Below, one piece after another: positions 31,279-40,923 of a stretch of DNA of 64,000 nt; position 1 is the first letter of the stretch; each line of letters opens with the position of its first letter. Location: positions 620,001 through 684,000 of the forward strand of contig NZ_AP013042.1 in NCBI RefSeq assembly GCF_001547755.1, read 5' to 3'. Below the pieces are notes generated by a model, which saw only the letters and a program-made list of their open reading frames with translations, had not been told where the DNA came from and searched no databases. Source of the stretch: an endosymbiont of Bathymodiolus septemdierum str. Myojin knoll (GTDB lineage Bacteria > Pseudomonadota > Gammaproteobacteria > PS1 > Pseudothioglobaceae). The translations under genes and the position numbers were made by a program.

Positions 31279-32679
31279 ATGCAATCTAGAATAATCCCTG
31301 TAATTCTCGCAGGTGGATCAGGCACACGCCTTTGGCCGTTGTCGCGTAAACAGTATCCTAAGCAGTATCTGCCACTTGCGGGCGAGTATACAATGTTGCA
31401 AGAAACCATTTTGCGATTGAATGGACTGAATAACCTTGCAGAGCCTATCATTATTTGCAATGCTGAGCATCGCTTCCTTGTGGCAGAGCAATGCCAACAA
31501 ATTGACATCGATAGTCCGATGATATTGTTAGAACCAGTGGGTAGAAATACAGCACCAGCAATTGCGGCAGCGGCGTTGCAGTCAATAGAAGGGGCGAACG
31601 ATGTATTATTGGTATTATCAGCTGACCATGTGATACAGAATGTTGAGGTCTTTCATCAGGCGATTGACCTAGCGTTGACGCAGGCGAATGAAGGTAAATT
31701 GGTGACTTTTGGTATTGTGCCGACGGAGGTGAACACGGGGTATGGGTATATCAAATCAACGATTGATAGACGCGTTGAGGCATTTGTTGAAAAACCAGAT
31801 TTGGCAACGGCACAGTTGTATTTAGAGCAGGGTAATTATTTGTGGAATTCTGGAATGTTCATGTTTCAAGCAGGGGTATTGATTGATGAATTAACAACGC
31901 ATTCACCTGAAATTATAAGTGCGGTGAGTTGTGCTGTAGAGAGTGCTACAAAAGACTTGGATTTTATCCGCTTAGAACGACGCGCTTTTGAATCTTCGCC
32001 TTCTGATTCTATTGATTATGCGTTAATGGAGAAATCTGATAATGTGGTAGTGATACCATTAGATGCAGGGTGGAATGACATTGGCTCTTGGTCCGCACTA
32101 TATGATATTGGTGTCAAAGACGAGAATGGCAATGTTATTAAAGGTGATGTTAGCACCATAGACACGACCAATACTTACATCAATGCCCATCATCACATCG
32201 TGGCAACAATTGGTGTGGATAATTTGATTATCGTTGATACGCCAGATGCTACACTGATTGCCTCAAAAGATAAAGCGCAAAAGGTTAAGGAAATTGTTGA
32301 ATCCTTGCATCAAAAAGGACGAGAGGAAGGTGGCGAGCATCGTAAAGTACATCGCCCTTGGGGTTGGTATGATTGCATCGAATCAGGCGAACATTTTCAA
32401 GTTAAGCGATTGCATGTTAAATCCGGTGCAAAATTATCCTTGCAAAGACACCAAAAACGCGCAGAGCATTGGGTGGTGGTTAGTGGCGTTGCAACGGTCA
32501 TAAATGGCGACAAAATACTGACCTTGCAAAAGGGAGAGTCTACCTATATTCCAATTGGTATAATTCACGCCTTAGAAAATAAAACAAATGAGCCGTTGGA
32601 AATTATTGAGGTGCAAAGTGGCATTTATTTGGGTGAAGATGATATTGAGCGATTGGAAGATATATATGGTAGAGAATAA
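31279..32679 (+). CDS. manC: Mannose-1-phosphate guanylyltransferase / mannose-6-phosphate isomerase
   Basis: A 466-residue bifunctional enzyme. The pyrophosphorylase half starts PVILAGGSGTRLWPLSRKQYPKQ and has FVEKPDLATA (the mannose-1-P site). The C-terminal cupin half (RPWGWYDCIESGEHFQVKR ... LSLQRHQKRAEHWVVVSG) is the phosphomannose isomerase. It makes GDP-mannose, the substrate for gmd and fcl downstream. Phosphomannomutase (manB) is not in the window and must be encoded elsewhere. Confidence 0.95.
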   Translation: MQSRIIPVILAGGSGTRLWPLSRKQYPKQYLPLAGEYTMLQETILRLNGLNNLAEPIIICNAEHRFLVAEQCQQIDIDSPMILLEPVGRNTAPAIAAAALQSIEGANDVLLVLSADHVIQNVEVFHQAIDLALTQANEGKLVTFGIVPTEVNTGYGYIKSTIDRRVEAFVEKPDLATAQLYLEQGNYLWNSGMFMFQAGVLIDELTTHSPEIISAVSCAVESATKDLDFIRLERRAFESSPSDSIDYALMEKSDNVVVIPLDAGWNDIGSWSALYDIGVKDENGNVIKGDVSTIDTTNTYINAHHHIVATIGVDNLIIVDTPDATLIASKDKAQKVKEIVESLHQKGREEGGEHRKVHRPWGWYDCIESGEHFQVKRLHVKSGAKLSLQRHQKRAEHWVVVSGVATVINGDKILTLQKGESTYIPIGIIHALENKTNEPLEIIEVQSGIYLGEDDIERLEDIYGRE

Positions 32680-32691
32680 ATTTTAATTTTA

Positions 32692-32725
32692 TGATATAAT
32701 ACTATTAATATCATTATTAATAGTA
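32692..32725 (+). promoter_or_regulatory. Extended -10 promoter and 11-bp palindromic operator of the Phd/RelE pair
   Basis: TGATATAAT (32692-32700) is an extended -10. The sequence TACTATTAATA-TCAT-TATTAATAGTA (32700-32725) is a perfect inverted repeat with 11-bp arms directly at the expected transcription start, 3 bases before the antitoxin ATG. Binding of the Phd-type antitoxin, alone or with toxin, is the natural explanation. Confidence 0.75.
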
Positions 32726-32728
32726 CTT

Positions 32729-32989
32729 ATGAATATAACTGCAAATGAAGTGAAAACAAAAGGCGTGTCGGTTTTTGATACGATGTTTGAAAAATTTAAC
32801 GAAGTCCTTATTAATGTTAGAGGTAAAAATAAATACTGTGTAATACCTTTTGAGGAGTATGAAGAGTATAGGGCATACCAACTGGATAAAGCACACAAAG
32901 AAGTGATGCAAGATTTAAAAGAAGGAAAATACCACACCAGTGTAGGGCAACATATTGATAGTATAAAACTGGCTATTAAAAATGATTGA
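32729..32989 (+). CDS. Phd/YefM-type antitoxin
   Basis: An 86-residue protein. The N-terminal half (MNITANEVKTKGVSVFDTMFEK ... YCVIPFEEYEEYR) has the Phd/YefM DNA-binding layout and the C-terminal half is a charged, probably flexible, toxin-binding tail (EVMQDLKEGKYHT). It overlaps the toxin gene by 8 bases. It sits between manC and gmd in the GDP-fucose pathway genes. Confidence 0.85.
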   Translation: MNITANEVKTKGVSVFDTMFEKFNEVLINVRGKNKYCVIPFEEYEEYRAYQLDKAHKEVMQDLKEGKYHTSVGQHIDSIKLAIKND

Positions 32990-33257
32990 GATAAAATTTT
33001 CTGATAACTATGAAAAGAAAGCGATTAAATTTTTAAAGAAACATAAAGAGATAGTTCTACAATACATGAAGATAATAGATCTTTTAGAAAATAACCCTTA
33101 TCACCCGTCTTTAAAACTGCATAAACTTCAAGGAAAATTGTCAAAATTTTCATCTGTTTCTATCAATATGAAATACAGAATAGTGATAGATTTTATTATA
33201 TTTGATGATGAAATTATCTTGGTTGATATTGGAAGTCATGACAATGCCTATAAGTGA
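32982..33257 (+). CDS. RelE/YafQ-type toxin
   Basis: A 91-residue basic protein with the RelE/ParE fold pattern: KKAIKFLKKHKEIVLQYM, then LKLHKLQGKLSKFSSVSINMKYRIVIDF and the C-terminal ILVDIGSHDNAYK. The basic residues, the conserved Arg in KYRIV and the late His agree with the mRNA-interferase branch acting on the ribosome; a ParE-type gyrase target cannot be excluded. It is partnered with the overlapping Phd-type gene. Confidence 0.85.
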   Translation: MIEIKFSDNYEKKAIKFLKKHKEIVLQYMKIIDLLENNPYHPSLKLHKLQGKLSKFSSVSINMKYRIVIDFIIFDDEIILVDIGSHDNAYK

Positions 33258-33302
33258 CTTACATCACGCGCATAAAATTAACACAAAACAAGGAAGAGAG
33301 AG

Positions 33303-34334
33303 ATGAAAAAAGCATTTATAACAGGCATCACAGGGCAAGACGGCTCATATCTTGCAGAATTATTATTAGACAAAGGTTATGAGGTGCATGCAATTATTCG
33401 CCGTGCTTCAGTTTTTACCACGCAACGAATTGAACACATATTCAATCATGAAAATATGCACACTTATCACGGTGATTTAACCGATTCAAGTAACTTACAT
33501 AGATTACTAATGAAGATTAAACCTGACGAAGTCTATAATTTAGGTGCGCAATCCCATGTTGCCGTGAGTTTTGAAGTGCCTGAATACACTGCTGATGTGG
33601 TAGGCTTGGGTGCGATTAGATTATTAGACGCAGTGCGTGATTTGGGCGATGGTTGCAAATATTATCAAGCATCAACTTCTGAGTTATTTGGCGGTATTCC
33701 TGGCACAGAGCCACAAAGTGAAACCACCCCTTTTTATCCAAAATCTCCCTATGGTGCCGCCAAACTCTACGCCTATTGGGTAACGGTTAATTATCGAGAG
33801 TCTTATGATTTATTTGCTTGTAATGGCATTTTGTTCAATCATGAAAGCCCAAGACGGGGCGAGACTTTTGTGACCAAAAAAATCACCCAAGCCGTTGCCA
33901 AAATCCATCAAGGTAAGCAAGATGTTTTAAAACTTGGCAATTTGGACGCCAAACGTGACTGGGGGCATGCCAAAGATTTTGTTTATGCACAATGGCTGAT
34001 GTTGCAACAAGATAAACCACAGGATTATGTTATAGCCACAGGTGAAACTCATACTGTTAGAGAGTTCGTTGAAGTCGCTTTTAAAGAAATTGGCGTTAAT
34101 ATCCAATGGCAAGGCACTGGTGTTGGCGAGCATGGTATTGATAGTAATACAGGCAAAATATTAGTGGAAGTCGATGAAAAATATTTCCGCCCTGCTGAGG
34201 TTGAACTATTACTAGGCGACCCATCAAAAGCCGAAAAAGAACTCGGTTGGGAAAGGCAGGTATCTTTTCAAGAGTTGGTCTCAGGTATGGTGAAGTATGA
34301 CTTGGAAAATGATAATTTTGGCGGCAAAGAGTAA
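33303..34334 (+). CDS. gmd: GDP-mannose 4,6-dehydratase
   Basis: A 343-residue short-chain dehydrogenase of the extended type. The NAD(P) site is [15 protein letters not shown], the catalytic Thr/Glu are in STSELFGG, and the YxxxK pair is in [28 protein letters not shown] is diagnostic of GMD. It makes GDP-4-keto-6-deoxymannose from GDP-mannose. fcl follows after 2 bases. Confidence 0.97.
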   Translation: MKKAFITGITGQDGSYLAELLLDKGYEVHAIIRRASVFTTQRIEHIFNHENMHTYHGDLTDSSNLHRLLMKIKPDEVYNLGAQSHVAVSFEVPEYTADVVGLGAIRLLDAVRDLGDGCKYYQASTSELFGGIPGTEPQSETTPFYPKSPYGAAKLYAYWVTVNYRESYDLFACNGILFNHESPRRGETFVTKKITQAVAKIHQGKQDVLKLGNLDAKRDWGHAKDFVYAQWLMLQQDKPQDYVIATGETHTVREFVEVAFKEIGVNIQWQGTGVGEHGIDSNTGKILVEVDEKYFRPAEVELLLGDPSKAEKELGWERQVSFQELVSGMVKYDLENDNFGGKE

Positions 34335-34336
34335 TT

Positions 34337-35287
34337 GTGGATAAAGACTCAAGAATTTATATCGCAGGCCATAGAGGATTGGTTGGCTCAGCGATTGTTC
34401 GTGCGTTAAAAAAACAAGGGTTTACTAATCTAATCACTCGTACTCACAAAGAACTAGATTTAGTCAATCAGCAAGCTGTCGGTGATTTTTTCAAACAGGA
34501 AAAACCTGATTTTGTGATACTTGCTGCTGCTAAAGTCGGTGGTATTTATGCAAATAATGTCTATCCAGCTGATTTCATTTATCAAAATATAATGATAGAA
34601 GCTAATGTTATTCACTCATCATACAAGCATAAGGTCAAACGCCTATTATTCTTGGGCAGCACCTGCATCTACCCTAAGGCAGTCAAGCAGCCAATGCGTG
34701 AAGATGCACTGCTCACCGATGTATTAGAACCAACCAATGAACCTTATGCACTAGCAAAAATAGCAGGCATTAAACTTTGTGAGTCTTACAATAGACAATA
34801 TGGCACAGATTTTCGCTCAGTGATGCCAACGAATTTATACGGCATTAATGATAACTTTCACCCAGAAAATTCCCATGTGATACCAGCCCTAATGCGTCGT
34901 TTTCACGAGGCAAGAATCAACAACGATGCCGAAGTAGTGGTATGGGGTAGCGGCAAGGCGATGCGTGAGTTTTTGTATGTTGATGATATGGCACAAGCCT
35001 CGCTATTTGTCCTCACCCTCGATGAGAAAACCTACCAAGCCAACACTAAACCCATGCTCTCGCACATTAATGTCGGCACAGGCGTGGATATAACCATCCG
35101 TGAAATGGCACAGACAATGAAACAAGTGGTTGGCTTTAAAGGCAAACTTGTTTTTGACACCACAAAGCCTGATGGGGCGCCAAGAAAACTGATTGATGTT
35201 GCTCGTTTGTCTAAAATGGGCTGGCAATATAGTGTGGCTTTAGAAGAGGGTCTTGCGCAAACTTATCAATGGTATTTAGAACAATGA
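34337..35287 (+). CDS. fcl: GDP-L-fucose synthase
   Basis: A 316-residue epimerase-reductase that finishes GDP-L-fucose synthesis from the gmd product. It has the dinucleotide site [10 protein letters not shown], the S-x-C-I-Y block GSTCIYPK and the YALAK catalytic pair. It starts with GTG at 34337, 2 bases after gmd. The likely consumer of the product within the locus is the GT10 fucosyltransferase at 38415. Confidence 0.96.
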   Translation: MDKDSRIYIAGHRGLVGSAIVRALKKQGFTNLITRTHKELDLVNQQAVGDFFKQEKPDFVILAAAKVGGIYANNVYPADFIYQNIMIEANVIHSSYKHKVKRLLFLGSTCIYPKAVKQPMREDALLTDVLEPTNEPYALAKIAGIKLCESYNRQYGTDFRSVMPTNLYGINDNFHPENSHVIPALMRRFHEARINNDAEVVVWGSGKAMREFLYVDDMAQASLFVLTLDEKTYQANTKPMLSHINVGTGVDITIREMAQTMKQVVGFKGKLVFDTTKPDGAPRKLIDVARLSKMGWQYSVALEEGLAQTYQWYLEQ

Positions 35288-35359
35288 AATATATTTTTAA
35301 AGCAGTTTAATGGATAATACCCGTAATTTTTTACATGAGCGAAATAGGCACAAAGAATA

Positions 35360-36190
35360 ATGAGTAACAAAGATTTTGACATAATCATAGAATCAGGAAA
35401 AACTGAACGCCATTATTGGGCAAATTTATGGCATTATCGAGAATTGTTTTATATTCTTGCTTGGCGAGATATTGCCGTGCAATACAAACAAACGGTTATT
35501 GGCATTTTGTGGGCGGTGTTACGACCAGTTCTTACCATGGTTATTTTTACCGTTGTTTTTAGTAAAATAGCCAATTTACCGAGTGAAGGCGTGCCTTATC
35601 CAGTGTTTGTTTTTGCGGCAATGCTACCTTGGACATTTTTTTCGACTGCTTTTTCAAGTTCTAGTAACAGCTTGGTCAGCAATGCTAATTTGATTGGCAA
35701 AATTTATTTTCCAAGGTTAATTATTCCAGCAGCCTCTATTATCGTTGCTGTAGTAGATTTTCTCATTTCATTTGTGATTTTAATTGCACTTATGTTTTGG
35801 TATGACTTTTTTCCAACTTGGCATATGTTGACATTGCCCTTCTTTTTGTTGCTTGGCTTTTTTGCTGCTTTTGGAGCAGGTCTTTTTATTACCTCACTTA
35901 ATGTTAAATATAGAGATTTTAGAATTGTCATTCCTTTTATTGTGCAATTGGGTTTATATATCTCACCAGTGGCATTTAGCACAACTTTAATTCCAGAAAA
36001 ATATCAAATATTTTATTATTTAAACCCCATGGTTGCGGTAATTGATGGTTTTCGTTGGGCGGTTAGTGGGGGTAAGACAGTATTAAATATGACAGAGATT
36101 TATGTGAGTATTTCTGTGGTTATTATTTTATGTATTCTGGGTGTTGTCTATTTTAGAAAAACTGAAAAAGTTTTTGCAGATGTTATTTAA
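35360..36190 (+). CDS. wzm: Polysaccharide ABC transporter permease (Wzm type)
   Basis: A 276-residue ABC-2 permease with about six transmembrane helices. The N-terminal amphipathic part (YHYR-like WHYRELFYILAWRDIAVQYKQTVIG) and the LRPVLTMVIFTVVFSKIA segment are typical of KpsM/Wzm. It would move a completed lipid-linked glycan across the inner membrane with the ATPase encoded next. The gap from fcl is 72 bases and shows no gene. Confidence 0.92.
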   Translation: MSNKDFDIIIESGKTERHYWANLWHYRELFYILAWRDIAVQYKQTVIGILWAVLRPVLTMVIFTVVFSKIANLPSEGVPYPVFVFAAMLPWTFFSTAFSSSSNSLVSNANLIGKIYFPRLIIPAASIIVAVVDFLISFVILIALMFWYDFFPTWHMLTLPFFLLLGFFAAFGAGLFITSLNVKYRDFRIVIPFIVQLGLYISPVAFSTTLIPEKYQIFYYLNPMVAVIDGFRWAVSGGKTVLNMTEIYVSISVVIILCILGVVYFRKTEKVFADVI

Positions 36191-36203
36191 AGTGGAAAAA
36201 TAA

Positions 36204-37508
36204 ATGAGCAATATAGCCATGAAAACCGAAAATCTCGGTAAAAAATATGCCATCAGGCATGAAAGTCAGGAAAGCTATAACACCTTTCAAGGTGTTTTGG
36301 TTCGGGGTACTCAAAAAATTATCACCACACTTAATCCATTTCAAAAATCACCGCCAAGCAACCATACGACCGAAGATTTTTGGGCATTAAAGGACATTAA
36401 TTTTGAAATTAATCAAGGTGATAGGGTCGGTATTATCGGGCCCAATGGTGCAGGTAAATCAACCTTATTAAAAGTCTTGTCTCGTATTACTGAACCCACT
36501 GTAGGAAAAATAAGCATTAAAGGCAAAATCGCCAGTTTATTGGAAGTTGGTACAGGCTTTCATCCTGAATTAACAGGACGGGAAAACATATTCTTAAACG
36601 GTGCAATCTTAGGCATGAGCCGACAAGAAATTAAATTAAAATTTGATGAGATTGTAGATTTTTCAGGGGTTGAGAAATTTTTAGATACCCCAGTCAAAAG
36701 ATATTCTAGCGGTATGTATGTCCGCCTTGCTTTTGCAGTGGCTGCCCATTTAGAGCCGGAAATACTGATTATTGATGAAGTGCTGGCTGTTGGTGATGTA
36801 GAGTTTCAAGAGAAGTGCTTGGGTAAAATGAAAGATGTTAGCAAAGAGGGGCGAACCATCCTTTTTGTGAGTCACAATATGAATGCAATAGAAGAATTAT
36901 GCAATCATGCGATTTTAATAGACAAAGGCAAACTGGTTGAAAAAAATAAAAATGTTCGCCAAATTATTAATGAATATCTTTCAGGTGGCGAATATGATAT
37001 GCAAAGCGAATGGATTAATCAACATGACGAATATAAAAACGACTATTTTCAAACTGTTCGTTTTGCTATAGAAGATCAACAAGGCAAAGTTTTAACCCAA
37101 GCAATGAGAAACGATGAAGATGTTAATATTGTTATTGAAGGTCAGGTTCAGCGGTTGCATACAGCCTTGTGCGTGGGGTATGCTTTGTTTAATGAAAATA
37201 ATATACCTTTGTACCGGAGTTCGTTCACTGACAAACCCCCAGGCGAATGGTTAAAAATCCATAAAGGCAAAAATATATTAACCTCAAAAATTCCCAAAAG
37301 ATTGCTAAACGAAGGCAGATATAGAATGGAACTTTTTATTTCATTGTATTGTATAAGTTGGATTAATAAACCACAAGAAAATACCCCAGCACTATTTTTT
37401 GAGATTCAAGGAAGGTTGAGCGATTCTCCGTATTTGACGAGTAAACGCGACGGTGAGGTTTTGTCTCCTATTTTGGACTGGAAAATTAAAGGGCACCCTA
37501 AAGCATAA
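36204..37508 (+). CDS. wzt: Polysaccharide ABC transporter ATPase (Wzt type) with C-terminal glycan-recognition domain
   Basis: A 434-residue protein. Walker A is GPNGAGKST (79-87), the signature is [12 protein letters not shown], Walker B is [12 protein letters not shown] and the switch His is in FVSHN. Residues from about 255 on form a Wzt C-terminal beta domain, which in other species reads the glycan's terminal modification before export. It pairs with wzm. The C-terminal domain suggests that export is gated by end-capping, perhaps by one of the methyltransferases nearby (inference). Confidence 0.93.
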   Translation: MSNIAMKTENLGKKYAIRHESQESYNTFQGVLVRGTQKIITTLNPFQKSPPSNHTTEDFWALKDINFEINQGDRVGIIGPNGAGKSTLLKVLSRITEPTVGKISIKGKIASLLEVGTGFHPELTGRENIFLNGAILGMSRQEIKLKFDEIVDFSGVEKFLDTPVKRYSSGMYVRLAFAVAAHLEPEILIIDEVLAVGDVEFQEKCLGKMKDVSKEGRTILFVSHNMNAIEELCNHAILIDKGKLVEKNKNVRQIINEYLSGGEYDMQSEWINQHDEYKNDYFQTVRFAIEDQQGKVLTQAMRNDEDVNIVIEGQVQRLHTALCVGYALFNENNIPLYRSSFTDKPPGEWLKIHKGKNILTSKIPKRLLNEGRYRMELFISLYCISWINKPQENTPALFFEIQGRLSDSPYLTSKRDGEVLSPILDWKIKGHPKA

Positions 37509-37524
37509 TACAACTTTGTGACAG

Positions 37525-37611
37525 ATGAATAAATCTAAAAAAATATTAGTAATAGGCGGCGCAGGCTTTGTCGGAAGACATCTTTGCCAACGATTAGCAC
37601 AAGACAAATAA
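37525..37611 (+). pseudogene. 28-codon stub of an NAD-dependent epimerase gene
   Basis: The frame reads MNKSKKILVIGGAGFVGRHL and ends in a TAA after 28 codons. IGGAGFVGRH is the Rossmann dinucleotide loop of extended SDR epimerases. Everything after the first helix is missing; the FkbM gene starts one base after the stop. It resembles the start of galE-type genes but is a remnant of a separate gene. It is too short to fold. Confidence 0.7.
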
Positions 37612-37612
37612 A

Positions 37613-38401
37613 ATGATTTTTATGTTAAAAAAAATAGCGAAAAAAATAACGCCAAAACTTTATGCTAGATTAGCAGAAATTAAAAGTGAAAGAAAATTGG
37701 AATCGTTTAAAAAGAAGTACCCCGAGGTAAAGATATTTCAAAACGAAGGTAAAGGCAATAGAAAACTACATTCCCAATCAAACCAAGATTATATAGTGTA
37801 TGAAAACTTTTTTAAAAATAATAGAGAGGGCTTTTTTTGCGATATTGGTGGCAACCATCCTTTAAAAATAAACAATACACTGTATTTTGAAAATCTTGGC
37901 TGGAGAGGGGTGGCATTTGAACCGTTGCCCTATATGGGCGAGTTATGGGCTAAGCACAGAAAGGCTAAATTATTTCCTTTTGCACTCTCCGACAGAGAAG
38001 GCGAGGTTGAATTTACGGTGGTTAAAGATGCAACAGGATGGGAAGACATGCTTTCTTTTGTGACAGAAACAAGGAATGCAGAGTTTGACTATGAAACAGA
38101 AAAAATAACTATCCAAGCAAAAATTTTTAAAGTGATTATGGCGAAAGAAGGCATTAGCCATATAGATTATTTATCTTTAGATATTGAAGGTCACGAAATG
38201 AATGTTTTAAAAGGTATCGATTTTAGTAAAGTCAGGATTAATGTATTAACCATAGAAAATAATTCAATAGATACACTATGGGGAGATGAAAATATAAGGG
38301 AAATAATGTTTGAAAATAATTTTATATTATGGGGTAGAATAATGGGGCTGGATGATATTTATGTACATAAAGATTTTATTAAAAATTTAAAAAACAATTA
38401 A
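37613..38401 (+). CDS. FkbM-family methyltransferase
   Basis: A 262-residue SAM methyltransferase. FFCDIGGNHPLKINNTLYFE is the SAM-binding start, VAFEPLPY the acidic loop, and YLSLDIEGHEMNVLKGIDF the FkbM signature. In glycan loci such enzymes O-methylate sugars. The first 60 residues are basic and helical. A second FkbM-type gene lies at 41779, but the two differ much in sequence. Confidence 0.85.
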   Translation: MIFMLKKIAKKITPKLYARLAEIKSERKLESFKKKYPEVKIFQNEGKGNRKLHSQSNQDYIVYENFFKNNREGFFCDIGGNHPLKINNTLYFENLGWRGVAFEPLPYMGELWAKHRKAKLFPFALSDREGEVEFTVVKDATGWEDMLSFVTETRNAEFDYETEKITIQAKIFKVIMAKEGISHIDYLSLDIEGHEMNVLKGIDFSKVRINVLTIENNSIDTLWGDENIREIMFENNFILWGRIMGLDDIYVHKDFIKNLKNN

Positions 38402-38414
38402 ATTAGCTATTTAA

Positions 38415-39461
38415 ATGAACTCAAAGAAAAACATAAAATATATTTCATTGGTAGTAGATAAAGTCTATCAAAACAATAAAATTTTTAGCTCACACGAGGC
38501 TACAAGAATAAAATATTGCACTTTAAAAGAGGAGTTTTTAAAATTGGGTTATGAAATAAATACTCATGATCTTAATGAAAATAGAGATGTAGAAATTGCT
38601 ATTTATTTAGATATTCCCAATAATTTTTTAAATGTTTTTAACGCCAATATTAGAAATTACGCATTACTTATAGAAAGCCCTTTATCAAATAATAGTAATT
38701 TCAATCATACCTTGTATCAATATTTTGATAAGATTTTTACTTGGAGTAATGATTTAATTAAAATCTATCAAGAACAAAAAAAGTTCGTTAAAATAAATTA
38801 CAGTTTTGATTTTGGAGTTTATCAACCTGTAAATATTAAACAAAAAGAAAAGTTATGTGCATTAATTAACGGTAACCGCGCATCAAATGCTAAAGATGAA
38901 TTATATTCAAAGCGAGTGGAAATAATAAGATGGTTTGAGGAATATCACCCAAATGATTTTGATCTTTATGGTAGAAGTTGGAACGACACTAATTCTAGAT
39001 ACGGATGGCTTAATAAATTAACTTCGTATAGAATGGTTGCAAAAATTTATTTAAAAATGAGGGGTAGACATTTCCATCCTGCGTATTGCGGGACTGTTAA
39101 AAATAAAATATCTGTACTATCTAAATATAAATTTTCAGTCGCCTTTGAAAATGTTCAAAATGCTTCGGGATATATAACTGAAAAAATATTCGATGTTTTT
39201 TTCTCCAATTGTGTTCCTATCTATTTAGGTGCAAATGATATTTGTGAGGTTATTCCTAAAAATTGTTTTATAGATATGCGTGATTTTAATGATTATGAGA
39301 GTCTGTATTTTTATATAAAAAATATGACGGATGATGATTATATTCAATATTTAAACCATATTCAAAATTTTCTTTTTAGTGCTGCAAGTGATAAATTCAA
39401 AATAGAAACTTTCGTAGATACTGTCATTAATGGAGTGCTAGATGATAAAAAATATAAGTGA
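38415..39461 (+). CDS. Family 10 glycosyltransferase (alpha-fucosyltransferase)
   Basis: A 348-residue protein with the GT10 C-terminal motif FSVAFENVQNASGYITEKIFD followed by VPIYLGANDICEVIPKNCFIDMRDF, which binds GDP-fucose. Bacterial members build Lewis-type alpha-1,3/1,4-fucosyl linkages. gmd and fcl supply the donor. The N-terminal half is divergent. It overlaps the next gene by 20 bases. Confidence 0.87.
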   Translation: MNSKKNIKYISLVVDKVYQNNKIFSSHEATRIKYCTLKEEFLKLGYEINTHDLNENRDVEIAIYLDIPNNFLNVFNANIRNYALLIESPLSNNSNFNHTLYQYFDKIFTWSNDLIKIYQEQKKFVKINYSFDFGVYQPVNIKQKEKLCALINGNRASNAKDELYSKRVEIIRWFEEYHPNDFDLYGRSWNDTNSRYGWLNKLTSYRMVAKIYLKMRGRHFHPAYCGTVKNKISVLSKYKFSVAFENVQNASGYITEKIFDVFFSNCVPIYLGANDICEVIPKNCFIDMRDFNDYESLYFYIKNMTDDDYIQYLNHIQNFLFSAASDKFKIETFVDTVINGVLDDKKYK

Positions 39462-40923
39462 AATAAAAAAAAGAATTGAGCTGCATTTTCACGATAATTT
39501 GCATAATGAAGAATATAAGATAAAAAACATACCAGCAATAAGATTGCTAACTTGGAATAGGTTCGACTTGGCTTTCAAGTTGTTATATTTAGAGATGTTG
39601 GATTGTGATTTGGTGTTTTCAAGAAAGATATACGCTGAGCACATAAGAGCACTCAGTCTAGGAAAATTTACAGAACCTGGTAATGACAGTAAAAATAGTA
39701 TAGGAAAATTTATAGATGAATTTGACGCTATTTTTAAATCTATTAAAAACAGTGGTTTCGATGCAGGCAAAACTGTAATACCACTTTCGCACAATAACAC
39801 AATCGCAAATGGTGCACACAGGGTCGCCAGTGTTATTTTTTTAAATAAATCTATCGATTGTGTGCAAATAAATACAAATAATCACAGATACGATTATCGT
39901 TTTTTTTACGATAGAAATATGTCTAATGAGGTGTTGGATATAGGCGCTACTAAATTTATAGAGTATGCTGATAATGTGTTTATCGCTTTTATTTGGCCTA
40001 CAGCACAAAAGCATGACCAAGAAATAGAAAGTGTTATTCCTAATATAGTGTATAGGAAAGAGATAAAGTTAAACCCAAATGGTGCACATAATTTATTATC
40101 TCAAATATATTATGGTGAAGAGTGGGTTGGAAATGTGGAGAATGATTTCAAAGGCGTCAAAGCAAAACTTTTAGAGTGCTTCAAGACTTTTGAGCCAATA
40201 AGGGTGGTGGCTTTTCAGGCTGAAGATTTAAATGAAGTTGTCAAGATAAAAGATAAAGTCCGTGATATTTTTAATGTAGGCAAACATTCAATTCACATAA
40301 CAGATACAAAGGAAGAGGCTATCAGAGTTGCAAGACTAGTCTTCAATGACAATAGTATTCATTTTCTAAACCATGCCAAACCAAATAAATATCTTTCCAC
40401 ATATGAGAAAATAAATCAATTTAAAAAATTTCTTAAAAACAACAGTTTAGACGCATCAAATGTTCTATTAGACTCAAGCTTTATCCTTTCTTTGTATGGG
40501 TTGAGAGAGGCCAATGATATAGATTTTTTTGTAGAAGGCGAAGTGCAATATAATGATAACGAAATAAATACCCACGACGAAGAATTAAAACACCATAGAG
40601 AATCTAAAATAGAAATGATACGCAATCCAAAATTTTATTTTTATTTTGATGATTTAAAGTTCATTTCATTCTCTCAACTTTATACGATGAAAAAAAATAG
40701 AGCTGAAGAAAAAGATATCAATGATTGCAATATGATGAAAGCGTTGATAGAAGGAAATAAACTCAAAGAAAATTTGATTAGATTTAAGCAAAAGCTATAT
40801 TATAAAAAAATTCAGATTCGAAACATTCGAAACATTTGTAGCAGTGGAATTATGACTTCTTTAAAGTTTGTTGGGTTGTTTAATGTTGTTCGAAAGTTTT
40901 ATCGTTTAATAGTGAAAAAATGA
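39442..40923 (+). CDS. ParB-like/nucleotidyltransferase-like fusion protein, function unknown
   Basis: A 493-residue soluble protein. In the N-terminal half, NGAHRVAS (123-130) resembles the ParB/DGQHR-type D/NGxHR turn. In the C-terminal half, SLYGLREANDIDFF (about 350-363) has the Asp-x-Asp pattern of nucleotidyltransferase folds, followed by FDDLKFISFSQLYTMKKNR, typical of small-nucleotidyltransferase-like proteins in glycan loci. The last 40 residues are basic and hydrophobic. It is coupled to GT10 upstream and GT25 downstream by overlaps. A role in sugar or phospho-substituent transfer is a guess from context. Confidence 0.55.
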   Translation: MIKNISEIKKRIELHFHDNLHNEEYKIKNIPAIRLLTWNRFDLAFKLLYLEMLDCDLVFSRKIYAEHIRALSLGKFTEPGNDSKNSIGKFIDEFDAIFKSIKNSGFDAGKTVIPLSHNNTIANGAHRVASVIFLNKSIDCVQINTNNHRYDYRFFYDRNMSNEVLDIGATKFIEYADNVFIAFIWPTAQKHDQEIESVIPNIVYRKEIKLNPNGAHNLLSQIYYGEEWVGNVENDFKGVKAKLLECFKTFEPIRVVAFQAEDLNEVVKIKDKVRDIFNVGKHSIHITDTKEEAIRVARLVFNDNSIHFLNHAKPNKYLSTYEKINQFKKFLKNNSLDASNVLLDSSFILSLYGLREANDIDFFVEGEVQYNDNEINTHDEELKHHRESKIEMIRNPKFYFYFDDLKFISFSQLYTMKKNRAEEKDINDCNMMKALIEGNKLKENLIRFKQKLYYKKIQIRNIRNICSSGIMTSLKFVGLFNVVRKFYRLIVKK

